DNA from: Zygnema cylindricum
Taxonomy: Eukaryota; Streptophyta; Zygnematophyceae; Zygnematales; Zygnemataceae
Assembly (NCBI GenBank): GCA_037447655.1
Contig: JBBHKE010001325.1
Span: 270,797-334,796 of the forward strand
Length of the DNA stretch: 64,000 bases
Direction of reading: 5' to 3'
Part shown: positions 33,051-45,071 of the stretch, piece by piece
How the letters are laid out: every line of letters begins with the position of its first letter
How positions within the stretch are numbered: position 1 is the first letter of the stretch
Position numbers and translations under genes: made by a program
The notes under the pieces: model-generated
Database searches by the model: none
Seen by the model: the letters and a program-made list of their open reading frames with translations, nothing else
What the model was told of the DNA's origin: nothing

Positions 33051-35227
33051 AGTAATCATAAGGAACTTTCCTCTAGATAATAAAACTACAAAGTCGACAG
33101 AGAGGGGGAGAGAGGGAGAGAGTGAATGAGGGAGGGAGAGAGAAAACGTGTGAGAGAAAGGGAGAGAGAAAAAGTGAGAGAGTGCCTTTCAGCACCTAAA
33201 AACAAAATTCGGAGGGTTCAAAATGAATGAACGCTTCAGATTTCATCTTAGAATCTCTCAATTACCTGCAAACTATCTTATTAAGTTATCAACAAGAAAC
33301 AATACTTGCTGCTTTCTAGTCACAAGTTAGAGGAAAACAAAATGTATAACACTGAAACATCAAAATAATAGATCTCCTTTCAAGGAATACTAATGACAGT
33401 TTTTTTTTTTTTAAATATAGATATGACATTCTTTAGCACCCACCTTTTGTACAAGTGAAAAAAAATTGTGAGGAAATGAAATCATAAAACGAGGAAAAGA
33501 GAGTTTTCTGAACCCTTGTACTTAAAAGGGAGATACACATCCAGAGCTTAAGAGATCAGATAATTATTTTGAAATAATAATGTTGACCTACATTGGAGAT
33601 TCTGGGTAAAGAATAGAACAATTCGAACCAAAAGTTTACTCTTCGACAAAGTAAAAGTGAAGAAAAACAATCATGCCTTTTAAAAACCAACAAACAATCA
33701 ACCCATAAATCGCGAAATGATCAACTCTCCGGGATAGGACACAATGCAGTACACCGTGTACTGCAATTAGAGCAATCACCAGTAAAAACCACCTTTTCTA
33801 CGTGCACACCTGTCCGATTTTACGTGAAGACAACCATTCGGAATGTAATGAATAATGTTTTTCATGTTTTTCATTTATTTTGTGGTTTTTTTCCATAATT
33901 GATTTATTTTTTTCTTCCACCATTTTGGAAGGTAAAGATCTTACTTTCCCATTGCAACAGTCAGATTAATAATCTGACAAGTGTGCATAGAGAAAAACTG
34001 ATATAACGGCCGAAGAAAACATTGTCCTTACCTTCCGATTGACGGCATCCAATTGAGATCGGACAGGTGTGCACGGAGGAAAGTTGATACAAAGGCGGAA
34101 AAAAACATTAACACTAAACCGCCTTTCAGAAAGTAAGATTCATGTTTTCGGCCTTCAAATCAACTTTTCTCCCTGCACACTTGTCCCATTATTAAATCGA
34201 CAGTTGCGATGGAAAAGTAATACCTATACCTTTTGAATGGTAGTCTCCACGTGAAAATCGAACACATTAGTACGGACAAAAGTTGGAAAAAAAAAGTTGT
34301 TAAAAAAAAAAAAAAAGTTAAAGTTTACTTAAAAAAAACTCATAGCGATGCACAGTGAACATTATGTAATAGTCATTATTTTGCAGTACATTATGTAATA
34401 GTACATTATGTAATAGTACAAACGGTGTACTATGAAGCATATTATGGTTTATGAAATAGACAAAAATGTACCATATTGAAAGCCAGAAATGGATGAATCT
34501 GCAGTAGCCATTTTTAGGGTTTATGAAATCGATGAAAGCACGAGAATGTACCATATTGAAAGCCATAAATGGACATGAGTTGTTTGTTGATCATAATTAT
34601 CCCTACAGAAGTGGAGACATTAAACAGCCAGGCTCCTACATCGAGAACAAGCTCCGTATCTTTTGTCGGTTTGGGAGCCATGGCTGCGCGACACTAGGTC
34701 ACACTAAAAGACAAATAGCAAAGGCAAGAGAAACTGAAAAACTGAGAGAACAACTGAACAACAACAGTGAGAAAAACGGGAAAAATGAGAGAATAATTGA
34801 AAAAATGAGAGAAAGGTAGGGAACTGAACGCAGATCGAAAGAAATATCAAGGACAGAATGAAGATGAAAAAGTGAAATGAGAGAAAAAAAGGTGATAGAG
34901 AGACAAGAGATCAAACGAGATCGATCTGCGAATCAATGGAGGTGAATAAGAGAAGGAGAGGAGAGGGGAGAAGAAAGGGAGAGAGAGAGAGAGAGAGAGG
35001 GAAGGTGGAGGACTGGCTGCAAATCAACTGATTCTACAGGGAAAAAGGAGAGAATATTTTGGAAAAGAAAAGGCCAATGGAACTATTGAAGCAAAGTTGG
35101 AGAGAACAAATGATTTCATAAGTTCAAATCATAAGTTTCATAACCTGCACAGATTCTCCTTGTACGGCAGAAGTGCCACCAGGAGGAAATTCCAAATTTG
35201 CCGTACGTTTATTCGCACATAAGACAA

Positions 35228-35443
35228 GTACACCGTGTATCGCTATTAGCGTTAATAAAATTTTCGCCACTTTAAACATCTTTTCTCCGTACACACTTGT
35301 CCTAAGTTTCAATTTGAGACCGCCAATCGGAAGCTGAGAATTTTACTCGCAACTGTCAGATCCACAATCGGGCAGTGTGTACGGAGAAAAAATGTTTTAA
35401 GAGACGAAAAAAACATTAACACTAATAGCGATTCACGGTGTAC
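35228..35443. mobile_element. GTACACCGTG-family MITE, most complete copy
   Basis: A 216-bp element with inverted arms of about 75 bp: GTACACCGTGTATCGCTATT... against ...AATAGCGATTCACGGTGTAC. The arms differ by a few changes. The centre holds gaccgccaatcggaagctg. No clear target duplication was seen. Similar arms occur at 19655, 24301, 28432, 33749 and 33960. Confidence 0.8.
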
Positions 35444-35999
35444 CTGCTTTGTAGTTTGTACATTATGTACTTTCCGTTTAGCGTTCACATTTCTATGCAT
35501 GCATAGATAGCTGCGTAACAGGTTAGATAGAGCGCGTAAGTTGTTTGACGTTAATTTTGCTAGCAACACAATTTGATTTAGAACCGGGATGAGCAAAGAG
35601 CCTGACATAGTCCAGAGTAATTTATCCTACTAAATAATTAACGGTAACGATTGGCAATTTCGATATATTTGCTGCATTCACACAGGAAATGAATGATGAA
35701 TGAGATGAGGAAATGAATGTCCTTTTTTTTTGTTTGGACGTGAATCGCCCTTGACGTCATCTCACGTCAACTAAAACGTCGCGATGTGATTCATTCTGCC
35801 GTACGATTAAGTACCGAATGACTCGAATCCGTCCGTACCAAGCCATCGTTTTTGACCCGTACAACAACATATAATTTTTCCAAAGTGACCGCTCAGGACC
35901 GCCAAAAAAAAGAAACGCATAAAAAAAAAAAAACTACAAACAAACCTCACCCGAAAAGAAAAGTGGCGACAAAAATAAGCAACCTCCAGTCCTTTGCAA

Positions 36000-36200
36000 T
36001 ATGCCCTCTCTCCTTTCCTCCCTCCCTCCCTCCCCGCTTCCTTCGCTCTTTCCCCTCTTCTCCCTCCCTCTTTCCCCTTCTCTCCCTCCCTCCTTCCCCT
36101 TCTCTCCCTCCCTCCTTCTCCTCCTCTCCCTCCCTCCTTCCCCTCCCCTCCCTTCCCCCCCTCCCCCCCCCTCTCCCTCTCACTCTATCCTTCTATCCCC
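36000..36200. repeat. Pyrimidine-rich low-complexity tract
   Basis: Almost pure C/T on the plus strand (CTCCCTCCCT units, then CCCCTCCCC). It yields overlapping open frames of Ser, Pro and Leu that are artefacts. Confidence 0.95.
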
Positions 36201-38844
36201 TCTCTGATCTGTAATCCCCTCTCTCTCCTACAGATCAGTGCCCCGTTTGGTTTTACTCGATATTATTTTCCGGAGGAACATTAAATGCTCTCTCCCTCTC
36301 CCTCTCCTCCTCCCCTCCCTCCCTACCTAAATATACTATATCCAGCTCCCGAACTATTTCTTTTATATATTTGTTGTCTTTTTTCCTTTGTTGTTGTTAT
36401 CAATTTATCTCTCCCCGCCTTTTTTTCTTCCTTTTTTTTTTCAATCGAACTCGGGCAGTTTTCAAACTTGTCCTTGGAGCAGTTTAGGAAAATCAGCGAC
36501 GTGACATCGAAGCCGGAAAAAGTTGTTTGGGGAAATGTTGTTTTACGACTTTTGGATCGAGTTCGTCCCTTCGACATTCGAGGGGAACATCCTTCGAACA
36601 AAGTCAAGTGTGGAAAATAACTTCTGAAAATGTTCAGTTTTTTACAATTTTTTAGTTTTATTCATGTTTCTTGAGTGCAAAATCTCATGATGTATTCCTT
36701 CGTAAATTCCTGAAAGTGTTCAATCTTTTACCAAACTTGAGTATCATTCATTTCAAGGATGACTTATCAATTTCTGAATTAAAGGATGATTGTGATTTCT
36801 ATCTTCTTCATCAGCAAAGGAGGTTATTCTGTTTCAATAAATGGAATATTGTTTTGTTTTTTTCCCTTTTTTTATTCCAACCCTTTTCTTAGTCAGTAGC
36901 TGATGCAAGGAAAGACCTGAGGTCCATTTTCTTTTAACGTAGAAATAATAATAATAACAACAATGTTATTCAATATAATAAGGTACCTTTTTTCCAAGTA
37001 TTGTCTTTAGACTTGTTTGTGCATTTGTCCGCGAAAATGTTAAGCCACTTCTTAAAAAAGGCAAAACTTAATAAAGAAACTGTGAGATTCAAGACCCAAA
37101 TTAATGTTTTTTGCACTTTTTTGTACACAGGAACCCATTATTGGTATGACAATGGGTCCCAAAGGACAAATTGGGCGTATTCTCTGTCCCAAATATGGTG
37201 CTTTTCTTACTTTTGGAGCTCTTTCTGTCGGAAAAGAATCAGCTCTTGGGCAACCAACAGTGGGACAATTAGCGAATGTGTATAAAGTAAACAGGATTGG
37301 ACCCAAAACAATAGTTTTGGGACTCATTGGGAATCCTGTTTCTCACAGTAAAGGATATATCCTTCATAACGCTCTTATGGTCGAAACGGGCTTTGACGGA
37401 ATCTATGTTCCTTACTTGGTTGATGACGTCAAGTTGTTTTTATCTTCTTTTAACTCCGAGGAATTTGCAGGTTTTAGGTGAGATGAACCTCTGGTTTTGG
37501 TTTTCTCCTCCACTTTTTTTGATATTTGCTTTGTTTTCCTATTGCACATCAAAGAGAATTCACCACTGGAAATGCCAAAGTGTTTAAGTAACAAAAGAAC
37601 AAAATTTTCCAAATGTCAAAATTGTCAAAATTATAACAGCCACCAAACGTCCAATGGCCAAATATAAAAACTTTTAAATGTCAGGATGGTTGTGGAATTA
37701 TCATAAGTAGTCTGGACTGTACGAATAGTGGGTTAGTGATAATAGCATTTTTTGAGGTAGAAGTGGAAGTGACTGGTTGGGATTGTTTTGGGATCGTCAC
37801 AAATAGTCTGGAATATACTAGTAACAATAAATAATAATAGCATTTTCTGAGTTTCAAGTAATGGTTGGGATGGTTTTGGGATTGGATAGTGTTACTATTC
37901 CCCACAAACAAACGGCTCTGGAATTTGCTGATCATGTGGATCCTGTTGTAAGGGTAAGGCTTCAAAAAGCTCTCAGTTTTCCCTCACTATATAGCCTTGA
38001 GTGGGTTGTTAGGTACACTATGCAGCACTATTAGTGTTGATAACACTAATTCGGCGCATTTTTTTTTTCACGTTTTTTTTGGCCCTTGAACATAAAATTG
38101 CATTAATAGTAGTAATTTTTTTGTTCTTTACACTAATTCGGAAGCGATTTAAAATCGTCCACATCACTTGGACCTAAATTATGATTTAATTATGATTAAA
38201 TTATGATTAAAGTTATGATTAAACTATGATTGATAAAACGAAAATAAACCACATCCTATATATATTTCTTAACTCTGATAGCAATTCACGGGATTGTTTT
38301 TCACAGAGCAGTTATTGCATTTTTTGTTCTAAGTGAAAAAAAAGAGAAAAAAGACAACCAAAAGAGCTAAAGTTTCAAGATAGTGACTACATTACTTCGT
38401 TTTTTTGTATACAATTGACCTTCTTTTCTTAGCTTTTTTCTGCACAATCAGTCTTTTTTCATCTCTTCCTTACTCGGCTCTTCGCTCTCCTCTTTCGCTT
38501 TCTCCTCTCTCTCTTCCCTTTTCTTTCTTACTTAGCTCCTCTCTCTTCTCCCTTTTTCTGGCGGTTTTAATGAATTTCAGTTCATTAATCCCCTCAACAC
38601 ACTCGCACTTTTTTATATACAAACCAATCTTTATCCTGGCTTTCTTTTTCTTGAGCTTCTTTCTCTCCCTCTCCCCTCCCTCTCCCTCTCCCCTCCCTCT
38701 CCCTCTCTCTCTCCCTGATCCCTCCAGTCCATAGGCGCCATCAACACCCTCGTGAGGCGATCCGACGGTTCTCTCGAGGGCCACAATACGGATTGGGACG
38801 CTGCGATTTCCGCTATTGAGGACGGTCTTCGAACACAGGAAGGT

Positions 38845-39070
38845 GAGGGGCAGGAAGGGTAGAGAGGGAAAGGAAGGGAAAGGAAGGGAGAGGGGAAGGG
38901 AGGGAGGAGAGGGGAAGGGAGGGAGGAGAGGAGAAGGGAGGGAGGGGAGGGGAAGGGAGCTAGGAGAGGGGAAGGGAGGGAGGAGTAGGGAAGGGAGGGA
39001 AGAGAGGGTAAGAAAGGGAAGATAGGGAAAGGGCATATATAAAGGTGAGTGGCAGCCAGAGAGGGAATGA
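38845..39070. repeat. Purine-rich tract in DHQ-SDH intron
   Basis: GGGAAGGGAGGGAGGAGAGG-type sequence on the plus strand directly after the donor of exon 3. A pyrimidine-rich block (38655-38725) precedes the same exon and may serve as its polypyrimidine tract. Confidence 0.9.
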
Positions 39071-39402
39071 AAGGGAAGAGAGGGAAATAAAAGGGAAGAG
39101 AGGAGAAGGGCACATAAGAAGGTTTATACTCCTTAATTTCCTCCGTCTCCACCGACCCCCACCGACCTTTCTGTGATTCCTCCTCTTTTTCTCAATTTCA
39201 ACTCCTTTCTCATTTTTGTCGTTTTCATCTCCATATCAACCTCACTTCTTTTGTAATTTTATTTTACTTCTCTTTAACTTATAACTCCTCTGTTTCCTCC
39301 CTCTCCCCAGGCCTCACAGTCCAATCCGAGAGTCCTCTGGCGGGTCGCCTCGTGGTGGTGGTGGGAGCCGGAGGAGCTGGAAGGGCCATCGCCTGGCCCT
39401 TT

Positions 39403-39586
39403 GGAGCCTAACAGAGGGGGGGATTTGTGGCGATTGCAAATCGCAGTATTGGTGAGAGGGGGAGGGAGGGAGAGGGAGAGGGAGAGAGAGAGAGACACGG
39501 TGGTGGGAGTGGGAGGGGATGAAGGGCGATAGGCTTTGGGGTGAAACAGAGGGATGGTTTTGTGGCCATTGCAAATCGCAGTATTG
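39403..39586 (+). repeat. Duplicated exon tail plus donor (DHQ-SDH exon 4)
   Basis: The end of exon 4 with its donor (aacagaggg...gcaaatcgcagtattg|gtgag, donor at 39452) recurs about 135 bp on (aacagaggg...gcaaatcgcagtattg|gtaag, donor at 39587). The second copy is preceded by an AG (39531-39532) and reads GVKQRDGFVAIANRSI without the stop that the first copy has at the Lys position. The sequence between is GA-rich. Confidence 0.9.
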
Positions 39587-40929
39587 GTAAGAGGGAGAGG
39601 TAGAGGGGGGAGAGAAGGAGTGGGGCGTTCAAGAGGTCACTGACGCCTTGCATGCGGATGATGGAGAAAAGAATTTCTTGCGGAGAGTTTTTCTTTTTTC
39701 ACTCTTTGAATGAAAAAACTCTGTTGTTTACATCATTTAAAGAGCTATGTATAAATCCCACTCACATCTCTAAAGAAATAAAGAGAATTGAGTTATAGAA
39801 CACAACGTATAATTTATAAAGAGAGACGCACCCGGAATTAATAGAATGGGTATTAAAGTTTTGTACTTACTATTAAAATCCAATAGTGAGGGCGTTGACT
39901 AACGAAGAGCATGTAAAGAGAAGGAGAGTCCGTACAATTGAGGTCAATAATATATCAAAACTATGTCCAGAATAGAAAACGAAAGGTGGGGAGAGAAAGA
40001 GAGAGAAAAAGAGAGGAAGAGAGGAGAGAGGTGGCTCACACAGAGCATGTGCTTGAAATTTGAAGTCTGACTGCGTGAATTTTCCTTTCCACAATTTTCC
40101 AAACCAACAGCCTTATTAACATATTCGTACCATATTTAAAAACCACACAAATCTCTAGTCTAACTTGTCTTTTGCCCTAACACATTTCCTTTATTCCTTT
40201 AGTTCCCTTATTGAAATCAAAAAAGACGTCTACCGCAATTCGTAAATCGTATGAATCTCAATAATAACAACAGTTCCAATCGAAAAACAAACATAAAAGT
40301 CGAATGGAGATAACAATATGATGTGAACCACACTAATAATGGTATTCTTTTAATAATCCCTGGGTCCCTGGGAGAGCAGATATGGCCAAAGATCTTGCTA
40401 TTTTTGTCGGAGGAGAAGTTATTCATCTCCAAGACTTGGGTAATAGTGACATTGTCACGACCATGGCTCAGAAGTTCCATGGAGACGGCCGTTACAAATC
40501 GCCCGTTTTGGCAAACACAACTTCCGTTGGGATGCAACCGAAAGTCGAGGAAACACCGGTTCCCACGGTTTCTACCTTATCCTTACTTCCTTATTCTTAC
40601 TGCCTTATTCTTACTGCCTTATTCTTACTCTGTTATTCTTGCTTCCTTAATCTTATATTTTATTCTTACTTCCTTACTCGTACTATCTTATTCTTACTAT
40701 CTTATCCTTACTACCTTATTTTTTCCTTTTTCTTACTGCCTTAGTCTTACATCCGTATTCTTACTCCGTTATCCTTTCCTTTTTTTTCTTTCGAGGATAA
40801 ACAGGAAGGGCTCGGAATCTACGGTGTCATTTTTGATGCGGTTTATACTCCCGTGGAGACGCGACTTCTTAGAGAAGGGAAGGAATTGGGAGCTGTGCCT
40901 GTGAGCGGTTTGGAAATGTTTATTTGTCA

Positions 40930-41580
40930 GGCGGCAAAACAGTTTGAATTGTTTACAGGATTGACAGGTAAGCTCATTGTGTGAAGAGTTTTGTTATGTA
41001 TTTAATGAAGTTACTTCATGACAATGATGAACTAATTTATTTATGATTTTGGTACTATGTATTGCCATATTAATTAGCTTTTTAACTGTTTGAATTGTTT
41101 AGAGGAATGCCAGGTAAGCTCATTCTGAGAACAGTTTATGTATTTAATGAAGTTACTATATGACTATGATGAACTAATTTAATTATGTCTTTGTCACTAT
41201 ATGTTTTGCATTGCTATATTAGTTATAGCTTCTAAACTGTTTGAATCGTTTACAGGATTGCGAGGTAAACTGATTTTGTTAATTGCAATGATGAACAGTT
41301 TGTGTATATACTATGATTGCTTAATGACAATACGAACTAATTTAATTATGTTTTTGTTATTATGTATTGCCATATTAATCAAGCTTCTAAACAGTTTCAG
41401 GTGTTACGGGAATGCCAGGTAATTTGATTGTGTTAGTTACAATAATGAAATATAATTACTGAACTATATTGATGAACTAATTTAATTATGTTTTATAACT
41501 ACATAATACCCTACTGATTAGGCAGCTTAATAGTTTGAATCATTCACAGGATTGGCAACTAAGTTAATTGTGGGAATTAC
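40930..41580 (+). repeat. Array of ~150-bp units carrying the exon 6 end and donor (DHQ-SDH)
   Basis: The true exon end (gtttgaattgtttacaggattgacag|gtaag, donor 40968) is followed by decayed copies with donor positions at about 41114, 41265, 41419 and 41558, spacing 140-154. The first three copies keep GT (gtaag, gtaaa, gtaat). Each unit also carries a gatgaactaatttaattatg block. The array lies wholly in the intron before the last exon. Confidence 0.85.
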
Positions 41581-42265
41581 AATGGTGAAGTATAATTTAT
41601 ATTATGTAATTATTTCATTACAATGATGAACTAATTTTCACTTATATTATATACTATTTAATGACGAACTACGACTACTTATATTACACAAGTACTACAT
41701 TTCAGCGTATTAAATCAGACTCTGAAAAGTTAGAGTTGATTATTGAATTGCCAGGGAGGTGTTGATATTTATTATAATTCGAAATAATGATAAAGTACAT
41801 CTACTTTTAGTACTATTTTACCGTATAATATTGTGTATGCATATATCAATACTACCTAGATTGCGAGGTAGACTATTGAACATATTTAAATATATCGAAT
41901 GATCAGAGACAAAGTGGATCTCATCAAATTAGTTTTTTTTTTTAACCACGCTTCGTACGTATTTTTTTGGAAAAAGAAGTCGTTTTTTTGTGTTTAGGAA
42001 TGCATTAAGATCTCAATTTTGCTGACGGGAATAACTATTTTGATTTGTCTTGTTTAATATGTTTTGCTCTCATATGCTTTGTTTTAATTTGTTTTGTTTT
42101 GGAATGTTTTATTCTACTATGTTTTGTTTTAATACATTTTGTTTTCATATGTTTTTGTTTCATATGTTTTGTTTTGACAAAGTGAAAATTTGATTTTCTT
42201 TTGTACTTTTTTTACTTTTTGTACTTGCAGATCCTCGAAGCTTGGCCACGGAAATAGTGAACTGA

Positions 42266-43732
42266 TTCTGAGGCAAAAAAAATGCTCTTTTTATTAATAC
42301 TTAGTTTGTTTTTCACGGCATACAGCCTCCATAATCCCATTGTAAAATGTTACAATTTTTACGGCGATGCTCCTTCGTATAATGTCAGCAAAGCTTATAA
42401 TACATTTATACATTTTTTCTTTTTTTTTGGGATCCGCGTGACCAGTTAAGATTTAGGATTTGGTAAAAAATGTGACAATATCAGATGTTGGTAACAAACT
42501 AGTTAGTATTTCGTACTATATGAGTAACACTTGGCATAAAAAAAAAGGCAATTTAAATTGTGTGTACGGATCTTTCTTTATTAAATATATGTACTTTTTG
42601 CAGGCAAGAAATTTATTAAATTTGAAGATAAAAGAAAATTATTAAGCTTTTTGCTTTCCCGGGCCTGTCAAAAGTCGGTGCTCTTTCTTTTCCTTACATT
42701 ATAATTTTTGAAGTGAGAAAGGATTTTTGTGAATGTAGTAAAAGTGAAGGTGGTTGTTGACTTGACATCAACATACTATGTTTATTTCAATGCTACCACC
42801 ATTAGGGTGGATTCGAGATACTGTGGTTTGGTGTGGATAAAAAAAACGTGACTGTCACATTAATGTCGGTGAGAGTGTGAATTAGGGAGATGCTCCATTG
42901 TACCACAAAAAAAAAAAACCTCAGATGGTATCAATCTTTGTCGATATGGCAATTCAATTTCGATAGAAACCTTAATTTTTGCAAAGGGTTGAAACCGTAT
43001 GAAACCGTATACGATTTGAATTGTTGATACCCCATACAACTTTTTTACGAAAAAAACAAAACGTCTTGAGTCGTTAAGCTAAAAGCACCCAAAAGTCCCA
43101 AAAGTTATCTGCAAGATATTAAAGAACCAACCCTACAGAAGCCACATCCTTTACACTTAAAATCGTCGTAAGCGAGCCAAAAATGTCAAAAAAAAACTTG
43201 AAATACCAAAAGATTAAATTTTAGAGACAATTTGAAGTGAGGAGAAACGTACATATGCAAGGCATTACAAATTGATGATGATAGATGTGCGTGAAAAAAA
43301 TGTTTTTTCGACCCTATTGAAATTTTTAAGCGTTAAAAATACTTCAAATGTCTAAATCGAAAATTCGCTATGACGCAATACAAAATCACGTTAAAATTGG
43401 TACAAACGTTTATCGAACGACACAAATTTGATTGAAAGTCAGTTCGATACAAAACCTTAAGAATTTTGTTTATATGCAACTAGACGTTTAAGTTGTACAT
43501 GCATTTTCCATGCATATTCTTTTAACTTTTTTGACAGTATCGGAAAGTAAACGACAACATGCATGATATTTTTTGAACTCCTTTATGGGATTAAAACAAT
43601 TTCCTGCGTTTACTGAGTATTTTGTAATTAAACAAACAATGGTCATTTCTATTCTAAAGCGCTAAATACTGACAAAGAAAACAACATGCTTCATCGTGTG
43701 AAAAAAAATATTAGAATAAGAGCACTAATAAT
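42266..43732. other. Spacer between DHQ-SDH and H+-ATPase ends
   Basis: AT-rich, no gene recognised. I looked here on the minus strand for the missing C-terminal exons of the H+-ATPase and saw none. Words such as ttttgttttaat repeat around 42050-42175. Confidence 0.4.
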
Positions 43733-43880
43733 TAGTGCTGTGTATCGGGTAAGAGTTTATCGCGATAAATGCGATACAGATATATCGGTCATCGAACGGA
43801 GAGGGATCCCGACATATCGCTCCGGAACCAACAAAAACTTATCGCCGGTAATTGTCGGTTAGGGAGCTGGTCCTACAAAT
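43733..43880. mobile_element. Truncated hAT-type element end
   Basis: TAGTGCTGTGTATCGGGTAA followed by tatcgcgataa...cggtcatcgaacgg matches the left end of the element at 21055. No right end was found; the copy runs into the purine tract. Confidence 0.65.
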
Positions 43881-43938
43881 AGTACGGAATTTACGGTACA
43901 GAAATAAAGTACGAAATGAGTACGTAGATGTCGGGACC

Positions 43939-44996
43939 AGGGGAGGGGAGGGATAAAAGGAGGGAGGGAGGGTAGATTAGGAGAGAGGGAGGGTTGGAGG
44001 GAGGGTGAGAGAGAGGGAGGGAAGGAGGGAGGGAGGGCGGATTGGGAGGGAGGGAGGGCGGATTGGGAAGGAGGGAGGGATAGAGGGAGGGAGGGAGGGA
44101 GATAAGGAGGGAGGGATAGAGGGAGGGAGGGATGGATAAGAGGGAGGGAGGGTAGATTAGGAGAGAGGGAGGGAGGGAGGGAGGGAGGGAGAGAGGGAGG
44201 GTGAGAGAGAAAAGAGAGGGTGAGAGAGGGAGGGAGAGAGTGAGGGAGGGGAGGGGAGGGAGGGAGGGCGGATTGAGAGGGAGGGAGGGTGGAAGGGATA
44301 AAAGGAGGGAGGGAGGGTAGATTAGGAGAGAGGGAGGGTTGGAGGGAGGGTGATAGATAGGGAGGGAGAGAGTGAGGGAGGGAAGGAGGGAGGGAGGGCG
44401 GATTGGAAGGGAGGGAGGGCGGATTGGGAGGGAGGGAGGGAGGGCAGATTGGGGGGGAGGGAGGAAGGATTGGGAGGGATGAAGGGTGGGCAGATTGGGA
44501 GGGAGGGAGGGAGGCAGATTGGGAGGGAGGGAGGGAGGGAGAGAGGGAGGGAGGAAGGGATAAAAGGAGGGAGGGAGGGTAGATTAGGAGAGACGGAGAG
44601 GGAGAGGTGGAGAGAGAGAGAGAGAGGGAGAGGGAGAGGGAGGGAGAGAGTGAGGGAGGAAAAGAGGGAGGGAGGGAGGGCGGATTGGGAGGGAGGGAGA
44701 GATAGAGGGAGGGAGGAAGGGATAAAGGGAGGGAGGGTAGATTAGGAGAGATGGAGGGTTGGAGGGAGGGTGAGAGAGAGGGAGGGTGAGAGAGAGGGAG
44801 GGAGAGAGTGAGGGAGGGAAGGAGGGAGGGAGGGCGAATTGGGAGGGAGGGAGGGAGGGCAGATTGGGAGGGAGGGAGGGAGGGAGGGAAAGAGGGAGGG
44901 AGGGAGGGAGGGAGGGCAAATTGGGAGGGATGGAGGGAGGAAAAGAGGGAGGGAGGAAGGGAGGGAGGGAGGGAGATAGGGAGGGAGGGATAGAGG

Positions 44997-45070
<74 letters not shown>
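43939..45070. repeat. 1.1-kb purine tract: (GGGA)n then (GA)n
   Basis: Plus strand is nearly pure purine: GGGAGGGAGGGA blocks interspersed with GCGGATTGG or GTAGATTAG (about every 40-70 bp), then about 35 GA dinucleotides from 45000. The 404-codon minus frame across it is low complexity and not a gene. It may separate the last visible H+-ATPase exon from any downstream exons. Confidence 0.97.

Positions 45071-45071
<1 letters not shown>

Larger units (their letters stand above)
33051..37130. other. Upstream of DHQ-SDH fragment; repeats, no recognised exon
   Basis: I searched for the front of a type I dehydroquinase and found no matching exon. Contents: parts of GTACACCGTG MITEs (33749-33830, 33960-34115), a full copy (35228-35443), GA microsatellite (34975-35000), dispersed repeat (35690-35930) and a pyrimidine-rich tract (36000-36200). 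Open frames at 36285 and 36671 show no motif. Confidence 0.45.
37131..42265 (+). pseudogene. DHQ dehydratase / shikimate dehydrogenase, 3' seven exons, 5' end missing
   Basis: Exons: 37131-37477, 37890-37953, 38728-38842, 39311-39451, 40380-40567, 40805-40967, 42231-42265, all GT-AG with agreeing phases; the last ends in TGA. The first starts with the end of the dehydroquinase barrel (EPIIGMTMGPKGQIGRIL, GAFLTFGAL), then the dehydrogenase: IGNPVSHSKGYILHNALM, SVTIPHKQTALEFADHVDP with catalytic Lys, GHNTDWDAA with catalytic Asp, GAGGAGRAIA NADP loop, LANTTSVGMQP, FDAVYTP, GLEMFICQAA. In plants this bifunctional plastid enzyme makes shikimate. Exon 4 has an in-frame TAA (39409-39411) where Lys is usual and two extra codons before it. 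The front of the dehydratase was not found. Either a pseudogene or a gene with unseen exons and alternative splicing. Confidence 0.85.

Noticed and set aside
32748-33080. Frames crossing the N gap
   Set aside because: Most of the translation is unknown bases.
35852-36284. Several overlapping Pro/Ser-rich frames on both strands
   Set aside because: Artefacts of the C/T-rich tract.
33051-37130. Dehydroquinase 5' exons of the DHQ-SDH gene
   Set aside because: I looked for the expected barrel motifs in all plus frames and found none; the 165-N gap may hide at most a small exon.
38470-39152. 188- and 173-codon minus frames opposite DHQ-SDH exon 3
   Set aside because: Mostly low-complexity sequence; the plus strand here has a conserved exon with correct phases.
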